This document shows, one piece after another, positions 8,040 to 18,385 of a stretch of 44,671 bases of DNA. Below the pieces are notes generated by a model. The model had not been told where the DNA came from. It saw only the letters and a list, made by a program, of their open reading frames with translations, and searched no databases. Positions within the stretch are counted from its first letter, which is position 1, and each line of letters starts with the position of its first letter. Both the position numbers and the translations under genes were made by a program. The DNA comes from Branchiostoma floridae (taxonomy: Eukaryota > Chordata > Leptocardii > Amphioxiformes > Branchiostomatidae), in assembly GCF_000003815.2 (NCBI RefSeq), contig NC_049985.1, forward strand, positions 17,541,935 to 17,586,605, in the 5' to 3' direction.

Positions 8040-8750
8040 CCCTCCCAACTCACCCTGTCCCCTCACCCTGTCCTCCTCACCCTGTCCTCCTCACCCTGTC
8101 CTCCTCACCCTGTCCTCCTCACCCTGTCCTCCTCACCCTGTCCTCCTCACCCTGTCCCCTCACCCTGTCCCTGAGCCTCATGCAGGCAACACATGTTACA
8201 GGTATGTCATCTGTAGTTCTTATCCCTACCTTACTCAATAACTCACTCTCTCCCTCCCAACCACCCTCCCTCCCTCTCTTTGGCCAACTTTGTCACTTTG
8301 TGGTGCTTTTTAGTTCTTTTCTCGTCCCTTCCTCTCTCTCTCCCTCCCTCTCTCCCTCCCTCCCTTTGGTCAACTTTGTCACTTTATGGTTCTGTGTCTT
8401 ATGCAGACAAGACACGTCACAGGTAGGGTCATCTGTAGTTCTTATCCCTCGCTCCATATCTCCCTCCCTTTGGCCTACTTTGTCAGTTTGTGGTTCTGTG
8501 TCTCATGCAAGCAATGTTACTCTTTCCTGCAAAGATTAATGTCCTCCAATAACACTATTGTCAAACGCTTACTGTCTTCAGACTTGTTATACAGAAACAC
8601 GTTCTTTCGGAACTGTTACGGCTTACTGTACATATAGAAGTTTTTTAATGTATATGTATGTATCTTTTGTGTAACTATGGGTTTCTTTTTAACCTGAAAT
8701 AAAGAATAAAGAAAAAAGAACATGTCACAGGTGGGGACATCTGTAGTTCT
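8040..8750 (+). repeat. CCTCACCCTGTC minisatellite and decayed copies of exon 3
   Basis: At 8048-8170 a 13-14 bp unit (CCTCACCCTGTC with variations) is repeated about nine times. Then come diverged copies of exon 3 sequence: CTCATGCAGGCAACACATG at 8177, CCAACTTTGTCACTTTGTGG near 8283, a longer copy at 8369-8423 ending ACAG|GTAGGG, another near 8472, and an end piece at 8719-8735. All keep the order 'ACTTTGT - TATGCAG - CACAGGT'. None has the full coding sequence. The piece 8518-8722 is a foreign insertion splitting one copy. Confidence 0.75.
8518..8722 (+). mobile_element. Short retroposon fragment inside an exon 3 copy
   Basis: About 200 bp of unrelated sequence with an A-rich AATAAAGAATAAAG end separates CTCATGCAAGCAATGTT from ACATGTCACAGGTGGGG, which would otherwise be one continuous decayed exon 3 copy. 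The A-rich 3' end is typical of LINE or SINE tails. The family is not recognised. Confidence 0.45.
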
Positions 8751-10315
8751 TATTACTCACTCACTCTCTCTCTCTAAAGTGGTACGGCCATCTATACTAG
8801 CCAAAACTATCATGCAGGGAACCTTTCAGGCATGGAAAAAAAGGGGTAGGTGGAAAGAGAATGGACAGGCAAAACTTGACAGTAAGTGAAATATTGAGAA
8901 GAACAGAGAACCAAGAGGAATGGAGAAACCTGGATATCAGATCTTCTGTGGTGCCCCGACGGTCAAAATGATAAACTGAGAGAGAGATGAGATGAGATGA
9001 TACGAGAATGAAGTAAACTCGTCCTGTATGACATCAGCTCCACTTTAACTGTCTCCTGCCCCATATATGAGCTACAAATGTACGACCTAAGCTTTAGCTT
9101 TAGCCCCATATATGGTACAGCTGTAGGAGCAATTCTCCCTCCCGTCGTAAATCCTGACGACCTTTTCAGTCGTCTCTGAGTCACGCGAAGATTTCTCGCC
9201 CGTGTGAAAATGTAATGTCTGCGATGCATCACGATGTCTAAACTAGTTTGTGAGTCGGGCCATTGCAAGGCAACTGTCGGTATCCCAGGTATTAAACAAA
9301 AACTATGTTGAACTATAACATGTAGACAGAATCTCAGGAGAAAGTTTGTACCTTCAACAGGTGCACATGGCTGTGAGGAGTGGATATAGTCAGAGTCAAA
9401 TCTTCCTCCAAGCCCTTTTATTTGTTAAAAAAATCAATGCCTGGGAACCCAGTAAATGAACTGGTTTATCTTCATCCTGGAGTATGTCACAGTTACTGTA
9501 AATGCAGAAATGTTCGCGGTTTTTGCGATGACCACTTCACCGCTAACTTTAATCCACTGCGAACATTTTCTATTATGGTATTAGACTGCAGTCTATGGTG
9601 TTACCGCAAACTTAAATCCACCGCAAAAAGTCCTTTTTCCCACTACCGCGAAATTAAATCCCCGCGAACTTAAATGCATTTACAGTTACTGTCTGTACAG
9701 CCCGGCCCTATTCAGTGTGTGACTCAGGATTCATCTTATATAATGTTGACGAGTGATGTTTTCAAGTATTGGGTGAGTCACCACATTACCAGCTCAGTGT
9801 GAGTCAGATGAAGTGTGCTCTTTTTTCACCCATGACGGGTAAACCACAGCATTGCAGCATTTAGCTAAATGTTCTGACACGAGTGTTGTTTTTGGCGCTG
9901 ACAACCAAGGGTCAAATGCATCATAAAGAGGTTCTATCCCACCCTCTGTTCATCATCTGATACAAGATTTATATGGATAGTTTTAAACACCTGCATGGGG
10001 TTGGACATGCGGGTTGGGTGTGGTAGGATGTTGGTGTGTTCCATGGTACAATAAAGATACAGAATGTCCCTATTAAACATTCCATCATTTTCATGTATGT
10101 CATACCTGTTGTTTTCTATGGAGCAACACAGATAGAAAACATCTCTAAATACATTGTACATGTAACGTTATGCCTGTACGTACTGTCCCTGTCTCAGTAC
10201 CAGGTCATGTCTCGCCCCTCCGGCAGCTTTATTGTCCTTGTCCTATTTCTGCCTCCATCCATCCTCGTCTGCTTTCTGTGGCACAGTTTTACTTAACAAC
10301 CTCCAGTCTCCAATC
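8751..10315. other. Intron between exons 3 and 4, otherwise unassigned
   Basis: Apart from the MITE at 9495-9686 I see a small (GAGAT)n run near 8985 and a segment at 9376-9425 (GGATATAGTCAGAGTC, then TTCCTCC) that recurs at 39320-39368, suggesting a dispersed repeat. No further coding exon with matching phase was found. Confidence 0.4.
9495..9686. mobile_element. Foldback MITE (ACTGTAAATGC family), well preserved
   Basis: The left end ACTGTAAATGCAGAAATGTT and the right end, reverse-complemented (ACTGTAAATGCATTTAAG), form terminal inverted repeats. The interior repeats the theme of CGCGG/CCGCG with AAATT runs, giving a long imperfect hairpin. It lies in the intron between exons 3 and 4 and is non-coding. 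Confidence 0.75.
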
Positions 10316-10500
10316 TATCATGTCTTAGAAATCAGGTCTTAATCACGTCTTAGGTTCCTGACCTTGTCTTAGATCATGTCTTAGAGGTCACGTCTTAATC
10401 ACATCTTGTGTGGCTCTTGTCTTTGTCTTTAATCATGTCTTGTAGGTCACATCTTAATAATGTCTTGTGAAGCTCCTCACTTTGTCTTAGATCTTGTCAT
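10316..10500 (+). repeat. Degenerate ~65-bp tandem repeat upstream of exon 4
   Basis: Three diverged units share the words ATCATGTCTTAGAGGTCAC and GTCTTAATCAC, then a CT-rich end. They stop just before the acceptor of exon 4, continuing the pattern of tandem repeats adjoining exon edges in this gene. Confidence 0.6.
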
Positions 10501-10551
10501 GTCTCTCTACACAGAATTTTCTTCTTAAGACTCTGTTGTTGTTCCTTAAAG

Positions 10552-10719
10552 ACCTGCAGGAGACGGAAGTGACCAGACAGTTCTTCAGCACTGCAGTGGA
10601 GTTCCTGGGCGGGGCGTACCATGTCACCCGCGGGGGTGAGCAGCAGCACTTGTCAGTCTCGCCTGCGTACACCCCCCACTGGGATAGTATCTCCGAACTA
10701 TGGTTCCTGGGCATGCAAG
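10552..10719 (+). CDS. Helical protein gene, exon 4 of the visible set
   Basis: The exon starts after TTCCTTAAAG (ends 10551) and ends at CAAG|GTGGGA. It enters in phase 1: G from exon 3 plus AC gives Asp. It leaves in phase 1. The translation begins DLQETEVTRQFFSTAVEFLG and ends WFLGMQ. A more 5' acceptor at 10514 would give a frame that does not fit exon 3, so the AAAG acceptor was preferred. It holds the most polar stretch of the fragment (RGGEQQH), possibly a loop between helices. Confidence 0.65.
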
Positions 10720-11032
10720 GTGGGAACTTTCACTGGCCAGACTTGATGGGCAATTATATGGTCCCAAGTATGCAAATTAGACAGTCTTCAATGTTGGTAA
10801 TTACAATGAAGAACTCACATTCAAATTACACAGTGTTGGTATGTTACAAAATATAATAATATATCATTACAGAATGACAATATGCAAATTTGGCAGTATT
10901 TTGTGATGATACACAATATGATAGTATTGTAAACTAATAAATCATAGAATTGATGCTTTGTTGCTGCATATTATCCATACAGAACAGTTAATATCAAGCG
11001 CAAGCCTGACCGGAAATGTTTTCCCATTCCAG

Positions 11033-11131
11033 CTCTGGTGTCGTGTATTCCCCAGTTGCCATGGTTACCTGGGATCTTCCTAGAAACCGGCCTGTTGAAG
11101 AATGTTGTTGCCCTGTTACAGGACATCCCAG
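11033..11131 (+). CDS. Helical protein gene, exon 5 of the visible set
   Basis: The acceptor CCATTCCAG ends at 11032 and the donor CCAG|GTAACG follows 11131. The exon is 99 bp, phase 1 at both ends, and encodes ALVSCIPQLPWLPGIFLETG followed by LLKNVVALLQDIP. The proline-rich turn followed by a leucine-rich helix suits an ARM/HEAT-like repeat. Confidence 0.68.
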
Positions 11132-11552
11132 GTAACGTTTGTGTATACTGAGCAAATCCCTCGCCTTGTGGCTGTATGAATCACATCTGTTGCTGTAGCA
11201 CATGTGTTGACCATATTTGGGAATAAGTCAGGACTACATGTAGGTTTGACTTCTGTTGAAACGATTCCTGCATTATCCCGCAAAGTAAAGACAATGACAA
11301 AGCAATGCCAACTCCACTGCACATATTCTGACTTTGTAGCTTTAGATTTTTGTGTTTGGTGAAAATTTGATTAATATACGATTTGATTGTCAAGCATAAC
11401 ATTAACATTGTTACGCACAAGTTTAACTGTATGATACAGGTCACTACTGAGTGTCATTCAAAGCAGCTAAGGAAAATTTCTGCATTTTTAGAGTTTTACT
11501 ATCATTTAATATCTAAAATGTAACAGTCACATGTGCATTGTCTTTTTGACAG

Positions 11553-11670
11553 GAGGGGAATTTGACCTTGACACAGTTGACCTCTACCAGAACATGGTGG
11601 TGGAAGTTGCAAAGCATGATGGGAGATGTCAGCAGTGGCTGCAGCAGAATGGAGGCTTGGAAGTTGCAAG
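11553..11670 (+). CDS. Helical protein gene, exon 6 of the visible set
   Basis: The acceptor TCTTTTTGACAG ends at 11552 and the donor GCAAG|GTCAGT follows 11670. The exon enters in phase 1 and leaves in phase 2, and encodes GGEFDLDTVDLYQNMVVEVA then KHDGRCQQWLQQNGGLEVA. It is the most confidently exon-like piece: strong splice sites, no stop, amphipathic helices. Confidence 0.7.
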
Positions 11671-12820
11671 GTCAGTTCAATGTCATTAAACCATAAGATG
11701 GATGAAAATTTATGTTGCAGTCTTCTAATGTGTCCGGTACTGTACAGGCATTCAAGTTTGTGGGGGTTCAATTTCATAGTTGGGAGAAAATGGAGTTTTT
11801 TGTTGTTTTTTAGTTCACGATATAAAGTCACATACTGTATAGTCAGAGAAACACTATTGCCTTAAAGTTTATAGTTACCACAAAAATTACATTAAAACAG
11901 TATTCAGCGTTCTCTGATGAGACACTAAAGCTACATGTATAGCTGCAAACTTTAAGCAAAACCATGGCTAACATGAAACCCATTCATGATCCTCGGTAAG
12001 GACTGTCAGATACTAATTGAACTAACTTATCGGCACCCTGCGGACAGAGTGGACAGGTTTACAGCTTATCGAACCGACTCCCAATAACGGTGACGTCTGG
12101 AACCGCAGGACTGGTGGGGGAATGTTGGGTCAACAACCTCCTACCATACTCTGCAGAGTCAATTACTTTCTTCTCTAGCCCGACGTATGATACTGACAAG
12201 AGTTGGGCGAAAATTAGGATTTACATGGCCGATACATACTCATTTTCACAACATTTTAATGTTTTTTTTAGGAAGGTCACCAAAACTCCTTTTATTTACC
12301 AACTCGATGAAACTATTCACGGATGTCGGACAGGATTTATCCGGGTTTTAATTCTGAACCTTAAGTTGTGTCAACCAGATTTCATTTTCCATTCGCTGCA
12401 TATCAGATTATCTTACAATCCTAAATTGAGAAAACTTGAAAAGTATTTACTGAATAATGTTGTTCTAATCATTCAGAATAAACAAAGATCATTGATTATT
12501 CTTGTTGATTGCCACGTTCAGAAGTCAGAGTTGAGACAGAATTAGAATTAGTTCGTAATCAAGCTGTAAATTATGACGTAATTATTTTCTGTCAAGTTTC
12601 ATAACACATTTGCTTCATTATGTGACAATTACTTAAATCATAAAAGGCAGATGAAACATTGCAATAACATTAGCTTGAAACCTCAGACATGGAAATTTTC
12701 CTCAAAATTGTAGGTTTATTTCGTGTATAGTTGGTATTGATACAAAGTCTTGATACAGCAGAACGTTGGGATTTGTTCTGTCCTGTTGTCAGTCTCAGCT
12801 ATAGGAGTGTACATGTAGTT
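11671..12820. other. Last intron of the helical gene, 5' part, unassigned
   Basis: AT-rich intron sequence. A 151-residue open frame at 12090-12545 has no recognisable motif and no upstream splice acceptor in register, so I do not call it coding. No inverted-repeat element was recognised. Confidence 0.35.
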
Positions 12821-12824
12821 TACA

Positions 12825-12859
12825 TGTTTGTTTGTTTGTTTGTTTGTTTGTTTGTTTGT
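12825..12859 (+). repeat. (GTTT)n microsatellite
   Basis: About nine uninterrupted GTTT units inside the last intron of the helical gene. Confidence 0.95.
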
Positions 12860-12939
12860 TGTGACTCCACTCAACTTAGTGTAACGATTAGACTAGTCTA
12901 AGAGTGTTTGGCCCTTAGCCAAGCGGAGAGTAGACATCT

Positions 12940-14380
12940 GGTAGTGAGCATTCCCCAGAGTTGTGGTGAAACGTCACGTTTTGTCAAGATTTCTAGAAAC
13001 AACAGACGATGAACCAAAGAGTGGAAAGTAAATTGAATGTTCCCCTCAGTTCAGAACAGAGAGTGGATAGAGTGAGGGTTCCTCATCTTTGTAATGAAAA
13101 GTCAGATCTTGTCAGGGTTTAACTTATCAGAAGCAACTTTTGATGAAGTGGAGAATGGACGGTAGTGTTCCCCAGAGTTGTGGGTAAATGTCACATCTTG
13201 CCAGGGTTCTAAGAAACAATAGACGCTGCACCAATAGTGTATGGTAGTGAGTGTTCCCAGAGTTGTCACGAAAAGTCGGATTTTATGTCGGGTTATGAGA
13301 AGCAATGTTTGATGAAGTGGAGAATGGACGGTAGTGTTCCCCAGAGTTGTGGGTAAATGTCACATCTTGTCAGGGTTATAACAAACAAAAGACGCTGCAC
13401 CAATAGTGTATGGTAGTGAGTGTTCCCAGAGTTGTCACGAAAAGTCGGATTTTATGTCGGGTTATGAGAAGCAATGTTTGATGAAGTGGAGAATGGACGG
13501 TAGTGTTCCCCAGAGTTGTAGGTAAATGTCACATCTTGCCAGGGTTCTAAGAAACAATAGACGCTGCACCAATAGTGTATGGTAGTGAGTGTTCCCAGAG
13601 TTGTCACGAAAAGTCAGATCTTGTCAGGGTTATAAGACACAACAATGAGCCAGAGAGTTGTTAGGGAGTGTTCGCCAGAGTTCTAGTGAAACTTCAGATC
13701 TAGTTATGGTTATAAGAGACAATAGACTGTGAGCCAATAGTGTATATTAGAGAGTGTTCCCCAGAACTTTAGTTTCAAAACGTCAGATCTTGTTATGGTT
13801 ATAATAAACAATGGACGATGCACCAAGACTGTGAGAGTTCCCCAGAGTTGTAGGTAAATGTCACATCTTGTGAAGGTTCGAACAAACAACTTTGGGTGAA
13901 CCAAGAATGGATGGTAGTGTGTGTTCCCCAGAGCTGTAGTAAAAGTATGCGTTATTTATTGTTATTGTGTTGTTTTTATGTATGCGCATGTGCCCAGGAT
14001 TGCCTGAAAAACAGGTCAACGCTGACCTGAGATGTATTCCTGGTAAAATAAATAAACTGAAACTGAAACTGAAAACGTCACATCTCGTCAGCTCTACTCC
14101 TGGCACCAGCGGTTAGGGATGAGTCAGGGGGTGGGACTCGATGAACCTAAGAATTAATGGTAGTGAGAGTTCCTAAAATTGTGTTGAAACGTCGGATCTC
14201 GTCAGGGTTATGAGAAATAACTTTTGATGAACGGAGAGTGTGAGTGTTCGCCATAGTTGTCATGAAATGTCAGATCTTGTAAAGGTTCTAACATTGAGCA
14301 ACTTTGGGTGAACCGAGACTGGATGGTAGTGTTCCCCAGAGCTGTGTTGAAACGTCAGATCTTGTCAGCCCTCCCTCCTG
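12940..14380 (+). repeat. Intronic satellite: ~85-bp units paired into ~170-bp higher-order units
   Basis: The phrases GTTCCCCAGAGTTGT, CACATCTTG..CAGGGTT, AACAATAGACG and ATGGTAGTGAGTG recur about every 85 bp. Two alternating versions (one with GGTAAATGTCACATC, one with CACGAAAAGTCGGAT) make a 169-170 bp repeat: TGATGAAGTGGAGAATGG starts at 13141, 13310 and 13480 with almost no divergence. Units become more diverged toward both ends, as expected if unequal exchange homogenises the centre. A LINE tail interrupts the array at about 13955-14078. Confidence 0.85.
13955..14078 (+). mobile_element. LINE 3' end with (TGAAAC)n tail
   Basis: The text CAGGTCAACGCTGACCTG is a stem, followed by ATTCCTGGTAAAATAAATAA and three ACTGAA(A) units. 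A 3' hairpin plus a short simple-repeat tail is typical of CR1/L2-type LINE ends. It is a 5'-truncated fragment inserted into the intronic satellite. Confidence 0.6.
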
Positions 14381-14439
14381 GCACCAGCAGTAAGCGATGA
14401 GTCAGGCGATGGGACTTGACTTGTATTTCCTGCCGCGGG

Positions 14440-14680
14440 GATTTCTCCATCACGACTCGTGCCACTCTCATTTCTCACGGCCCCGCCCGCGGTGATACCG
14501 CGGCGTAATGGGCCCGCGGGGACGCGCGACGCGGGCCTCTCCCGCTGATGGGGGCATTATCGGAACGATCGGGTCAAGTTCCTGCAGACGTGCGCGCATA
14601 ATTGATGGGGTCCCGCGGATCGGAGCGCCCCGCGCGGCTTTCTCGCGATTAAACCGACACCAGGGGAATTGGGATGGCAC
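14440..14680. other. CpG-rich segment in the last intron
   Basis: A strongly GC- and CpG-rich stretch with CCGCGG and GGGCCC words, sharply different from the AT-rich surroundings. It is open in both directions (14508-14858 plus, 14468-14680 minus) but no splice context supports an exon. It could be an unmethylated regulatory island or an inserted fragment. Confidence 0.4.
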
Positions 14681-14690
14681 AAAGTTGGGG

Positions 14691-14845
14691 AAAGTGCTTC
14701 AAGTCGTCTTAGTTTCAGGGAAAGTGCTTCAAGTCATCTTACATGTAGTTTCAGGGAAAGTGCTTCAAGTCGTCTTTGTTTCAGGGAAAGTGCTTCAAGT
14801 CGTCTTTGTTTTAGGGAAAGTTCTTCAAGTCGTCTTAGTAAGACA
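14691..14845 (+). repeat. 31-bp tandem repeat
   Basis: Five units of GGGAAAGTGCTTCAAGTCGT followed by CTT(A/T)GTTTCA. The second unit carries a short insertion (ACATGTA). Non-coding, in the last intron. Confidence 0.9.
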
Positions 14846-15194
14846 AACAAAAGGTTGAGGCTGTTAAAAGAAAGTTTTCTACATCTAGGAAAACTGAAAC
14901 CGTAAAGTTTGACATTTAAGATCTCTCAGACAGCTGTTTTTATCGCTTTTCTTCAGTTTATATCCTCTCCATTTTGAGAGTGTCACTTATCTTGACTTGA
15001 CTTATCTTAGTTTGTGTAATAACCTTTCTTGTTACATTTTTTGTGCAGATTTGTTTTACAGATGCATTCTAGGGAATGATTGTGTTTTGTTTTGTGTGTT
15101 TCCATGTCAGACAGCTTGTCCAGCCTTATTTCAGTGTGTTTCTTGTACTTTTTGTTGTGAAGACTTGTCCTTGTACAGAATGTTTTTGTGTGAT

Positions 15195-15372
15195 TCTAAG
15201 ATGATTTTGTGTGAGTTGTGAGTGAGGATGTAAAAATCCCTGTTCAGGTGTGTTTTATGATTTAAAGATGATTCTGTATAATTGTGAGTGAGGATATAAA
15301 AATCCCTGTACAGGTCTGTTTCATGATTTAAAGATGATTTTATGTGAATTGTGAGTGAGGATGTAACCCGTC
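15195..15372 (+). repeat. ~65-bp tandem repeat abutting the last exon's acceptor region
   Basis: Three units share AAGATGATT, TTGTGAGTGAGGAT and TAAAAATCCCTGT. The last unit is cut short and is followed directly by the CT-rich tract and acceptor of the terminal exon. Confidence 0.85.
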
Positions 15373-15396
15373 TCACGTCTCTCCGTGCCTCCGCAG

Positions 15397-15448
15397 GTCC
15401 CTGGGGATGGAGGAGCTTCTCCAGTGTCTCCTGTCAGCCCAGTCCTGA
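15397..15448 (+). CDS. Helical protein gene, terminal exon
   Basis: The acceptor GCCTCCGCAG ends at 15396. The exon enters in phase 2 (AG plus G gives Arg) and encodes SLGMEELLQCLLSAQS before TGA at 15446-15448. The preceding pyrimidine-rich tract (CTCACGTCTCTCCGTGCCTC) is strong. This closes the 258-residue fragment. I found no clear AATAAA shortly downstream. Confidence 0.68.
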
Positions 15449-16378
15449 GTTCCGGGAACAATGCCCTTCTCTAGCAGGCTTTTTTCCGGGAAAATGAAAC
15501 ATTGTGGAGCTTTTAGAGCGCCTGCCTCCGTCTCATCTCCTGCGATGGAAGATTGGACCGTAACCCGATTAGCATCGAGCGAGCTGCAGCCGGCAGAATC
15601 ACCGTATAATGCAATTATAGATTTTCAATCATCGACCGTAATTTTGTGCCTGCACTTTGGAGGCACAGGGGAAATCGGGGAGAGAACCCAGAGGTTTTAC
15701 GCCGAACAGAAACGCTTTTCTGCACTTCGGAGGAAAGTTTGCGGCGGGGGCGACGCTCGCAGGAACTTTGGGGTGGCGTGTGATTGGGCCGCGGCGTCTG
15801 GCACGGGGAACGGAAACGGAATGTCGGCCGAGATGACATCATGAGATTTCCCGCGAGGAGCGAGCTGTTGTTCATCTTTACTCGCAGAGATATATTTTTT
15901 TTTTGTTCTCTGAACAGCAGAAGAAGATGGAATGATAAACATGTACTTTATACGCATCACAAAGAAAATACAGAAGAACATTGTTTATAGCTTTAATTGT
16001 TGGTGGCAGGTGGGAAAATGTTCAGAGGTTTAAGTAAATATATGCTATTTTTGTATCTGAGGCTTTGTGGAAAGCACTGCGAAGCTCTATTCTATGGGAA
16101 TTTTCTTCGTTAAGTTGGAAATTTCATTTGCGGACGTCACAGACTTGTTAATGTGCCTATCCTCCAGCCCTGCCCTCCAGGTTTCAATTGCAGGCCTAAA
16201 AATTCCAGCGGAATCGAATCTTCTGACCAAAATTCCATTATTTCATTCCGCTGACAGGAGGACCAATTACCATTACCCCCCTCTCAGCAGCCGGCTTGTT
16301 TTCACTTGTAATGTTAAGTAAAGACATTCTGCCCCTTAATGTTGTTTGGATACTTAACGTCGTTACCGGCTATTTAAG
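15449..16378. other. Intergenic region between convergent genes
   Basis: High-complexity sequence. 15449-15870 is CpG-rich and contains several ATTA/TAAT words (for example TATAATGCAATTATAG near 15604) and a TGACATCA word near 15834. 16150-16320 holds more ATTA/CATTA words. The overlapping frames at 15461-15990 have no splice or family support. The region may include the helical gene's 3' untranslated region or conserved regulatory sequence shared with Phox2. Confidence 0.35.
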
Positions 16379-16710
16379 CCCCGAACATTAAATTGTGCAG
16401 CGGTTCGAGCAGGATGAATGTCCTGAGATGATGCGGTTATCTGTGGGGAGGGGGGAATCCTTGTCTAGTCTGGCTTCAACCATAGTTTCAGACATCTTAC
16501 TATTCTTTCTAAGGTATTGACCAAGAACAAGACTATGTTAGAAAACGGGGGGAAAATGTTAGGCCTAGATATTAAATTGTGTAGTGGTACAAGTGGGGAT
16601 GAGAGTCCTGGAATGCTATCTTTGGGGAAAGAATAATCCTTGTCAGTTCTGGCTCCAACTGTAGTTACAGGCGTCTTACCATTCCTTTTATCGTAAGGTT
16701 TTCAGAGAGC
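16379..16710 (+). repeat. Diverged ~180-bp tandem duplication
   Basis: Copy 1 (16386-16540) and copy 2 (16566-16710) share, in order, ATTAAATTGTG, a GTGGGGA-type word, AATCCTTGTC, TCTGGCT(T/C)CAAC, TAGTT(T/A)CAG, TCTTAC(T/C)ATTC and CTATGTT. Neither copy shows coding potential. Confidence 0.65.
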
Positions 16711-16746
16711 CTATGTTTGGCACACCACATTTGTGTTGAGGCAGGT

Positions 16747-17352
16747 TTATGACTTGATCACATCCTTGTTGCAGATGCAGATGTTGCATCCAGACTTCAG
16801 CTGGCTAATGGTCATGGCTATATACATTGTATGTAGGTCCTTTTCAGCATTTCTGACAAGCTTTGCTAAAAGTCTGTGGACAGGCGTCAATGTCTGCACA
16901 AATTCAGCTCCTTGTGAAAGAAGTGGTTGCCATGTGTCCTTTTTGGCTGTTCCATCAAAGCCTCGCCGAAAATCCTTCCACAAAAGCGTAAGATTAATAT
17001 TTGATATAGTTTTAAAAGCACTCTTTTTTATGTTGAGCAATACGAATGTGGAAATGGAGCGAGATGTATTCTTATTAATTACCTTTGTAACAATTAAACA
17101 TTTACAATACAGGAGAGGGTAACGGCAGTACGTGTATTCAGTCTGTTTATTGACTGGGTAGCTTCTTACTTTGCTATGTTGATCAACAACAAGAGTAACA
17201 TCCACAATAAATATATCAGCAAGTGGTAATAAATAATGGAATAAATCATGCAATTTCCTGAAACTGTACATTTTTGGCAACTTTTTGGAGAGCTTGGTCA
17301 GGAAACGACAATACGACAGTATTTTAAACACAGATTTATCCTTATTATTCAT
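16747..17352 (-). CDS. Uncharacterised 201-codon open frame
   Basis: The frame encodes a basic, lysine- and leucine-rich 201-residue sequence containing SLWK-type aromatic words (LTLLWKDFRRGFDGTAKKD) and a cysteine-rich tail (CNICICNK). I recognise no domain, signal peptide or membrane segment. It lies beyond the stop codon of Phox2 on the same strand and could be in its 3' untranslated region, a relic of a transposon, or chance: the opposite strand is also open at 16733-17122. Length is its only support. Confidence 0.2.
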   Translation of the reverse strand: MNNKDKSVFKILSYCRFLTKLSKKLPKMYSFRKLHDLFHYLLPLADIFIVDVTLVVDQHSKVRSYPVNKQTEYTYCRYPLLYCKCLIVTKVINKNTSRSISTFVLLNIKKSAFKTISNINLTLLWKDFRRGFDGTAKKDTWQPLLSQGAEFVQTLTPVHRLLAKLVRNAEKDLHTMYIAMTISQLKSGCNICICNKDVIKS

Positions 17353-17824
17353 TATCTATTTTGGCGAACTTGCATGAGTTTAATGCGTAAGAAAAAGAGC
17401 TAGTATCTGACGTACCACTTTTCACACACAGCAGACAATGAAAGAGCTTTTTCCGACATATTTACAAAATTACACTGAAAAACCCGTATTGGGCAGGTAA
17501 ATGACTTGATAACAAAGTTTCCTGTTCTAACTAGGACATAACAGCCGACGGTGTGATATCTTGTCGGTTGTTACCATTCTTATTATTCAGCACGCAGAAG
17601 TCTTGACTATTGTGAATTTCGGTGTTGTACAGGGAAAACAGTATGGTATTGGAACGGTGTGTACATTTATAATTGTGTGTCTGATGTCTACCTAGTACGT
17701 TTTTAAACTCGATTTTACTGTACTGGAAGGGTTTCTGTACTGGTTCGCCGCTTAGCGGAGATAGGAAGGGTGTGTTACCGAAGAGAAGTGAAGTCTCCTG
17801 TAGAGGATAGCGATGTGTTAGGCT

Positions 17825-18031
17825 TGGGTCCCATTTCCAAAACGGGGCCCGGCCGGAATGTTTGCGGAAACGAAAAAGAAACGTTTTTTTTACCAAAGTA
17901 TATACACAAATTATGCTCCTGACTAATTTCTTTTACGTTCTGTGTGTGTTTTGTTGCCTTTCTAAAAAAAACTAAAAAAAGTTTACCATGTCTTTCGTTT
18001 CCGAAAGCTACTCGGGTTGGGAATTGGGACC
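17825..18031. mobile_element. Foldback element, GGCCGG..TTTGCGGAAACG family (copy 1)
   Basis: The left end GGTCCCATTTCCAAAACGGG, then ATGTTTGCGGAAACGAAAAA, is mirrored by the right end TTTCGTTTCCGAAAGCTAC, then GGGTTGGGAATTGGGACC. The interior has ATACACAAATTATGCTCCTG. Other members are at 23262-23618 and, in reverse orientation, 38169-38361. Confidence 0.75.
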
Positions 18032-18059
18032 TATGCCTTTTATGCCTTAGATTAGTTAA

Positions 18060-18296
18060 AAGGCCCCCTTTCCACTAGACGGCGATCGCGCTGCGCTCTC
18101 ACTGCCACCTAACTAGGATATGTGTAACCTTTGATTTCATACTGGGTATACCATACAGCACGTGAAAGTGTGACTGAGAGGACAACAAAACACGCAAAGT
18201 GTAAAAGAAAAAATCGTTTCTTCTCTATTACAATTCGTTGAGCGATCTGTCAAATTCTATATCGCAGAGAGAGCGCCGTTCTAGTGGAAATGAGGT
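18060..18296. mobile_element. MITE with TTCCACTAGACGGCG ends
   Basis: The left end CCCCCTTTCCACTAGACGGCG (from 18064) is inverted at the right end as CGCCGTTCTAGTGGAAATGAG. About 235 bp, non-coding. A related half lies near 23040-23150 (CGATCGCTGTCTAGTGGGAA). Confidence 0.7.
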
Positions 18297-18385
18297 ATAA
18301 CCAAGAGAACGTGTAGTCTATCCTCACGGTGAGTAGAGAAAGATTGAGTGTTACCGAAGAGAAGTTTAGTCTCCCTTCAGCCGGC

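Noticed and set aside
10515-10551. Alternative 5' start of helical-gene exon 4 after CTACACAG
   Set aside because: It is phase 0 and cannot join exon 3 (phase 1). The AAAG acceptor at 10551 keeps the frame.
14508-14905. Frames of 116 and 78 codons over the 31-bp repeat
   Set aside because: Repetitive GKVLQVV-type product derived from the tandem unit.
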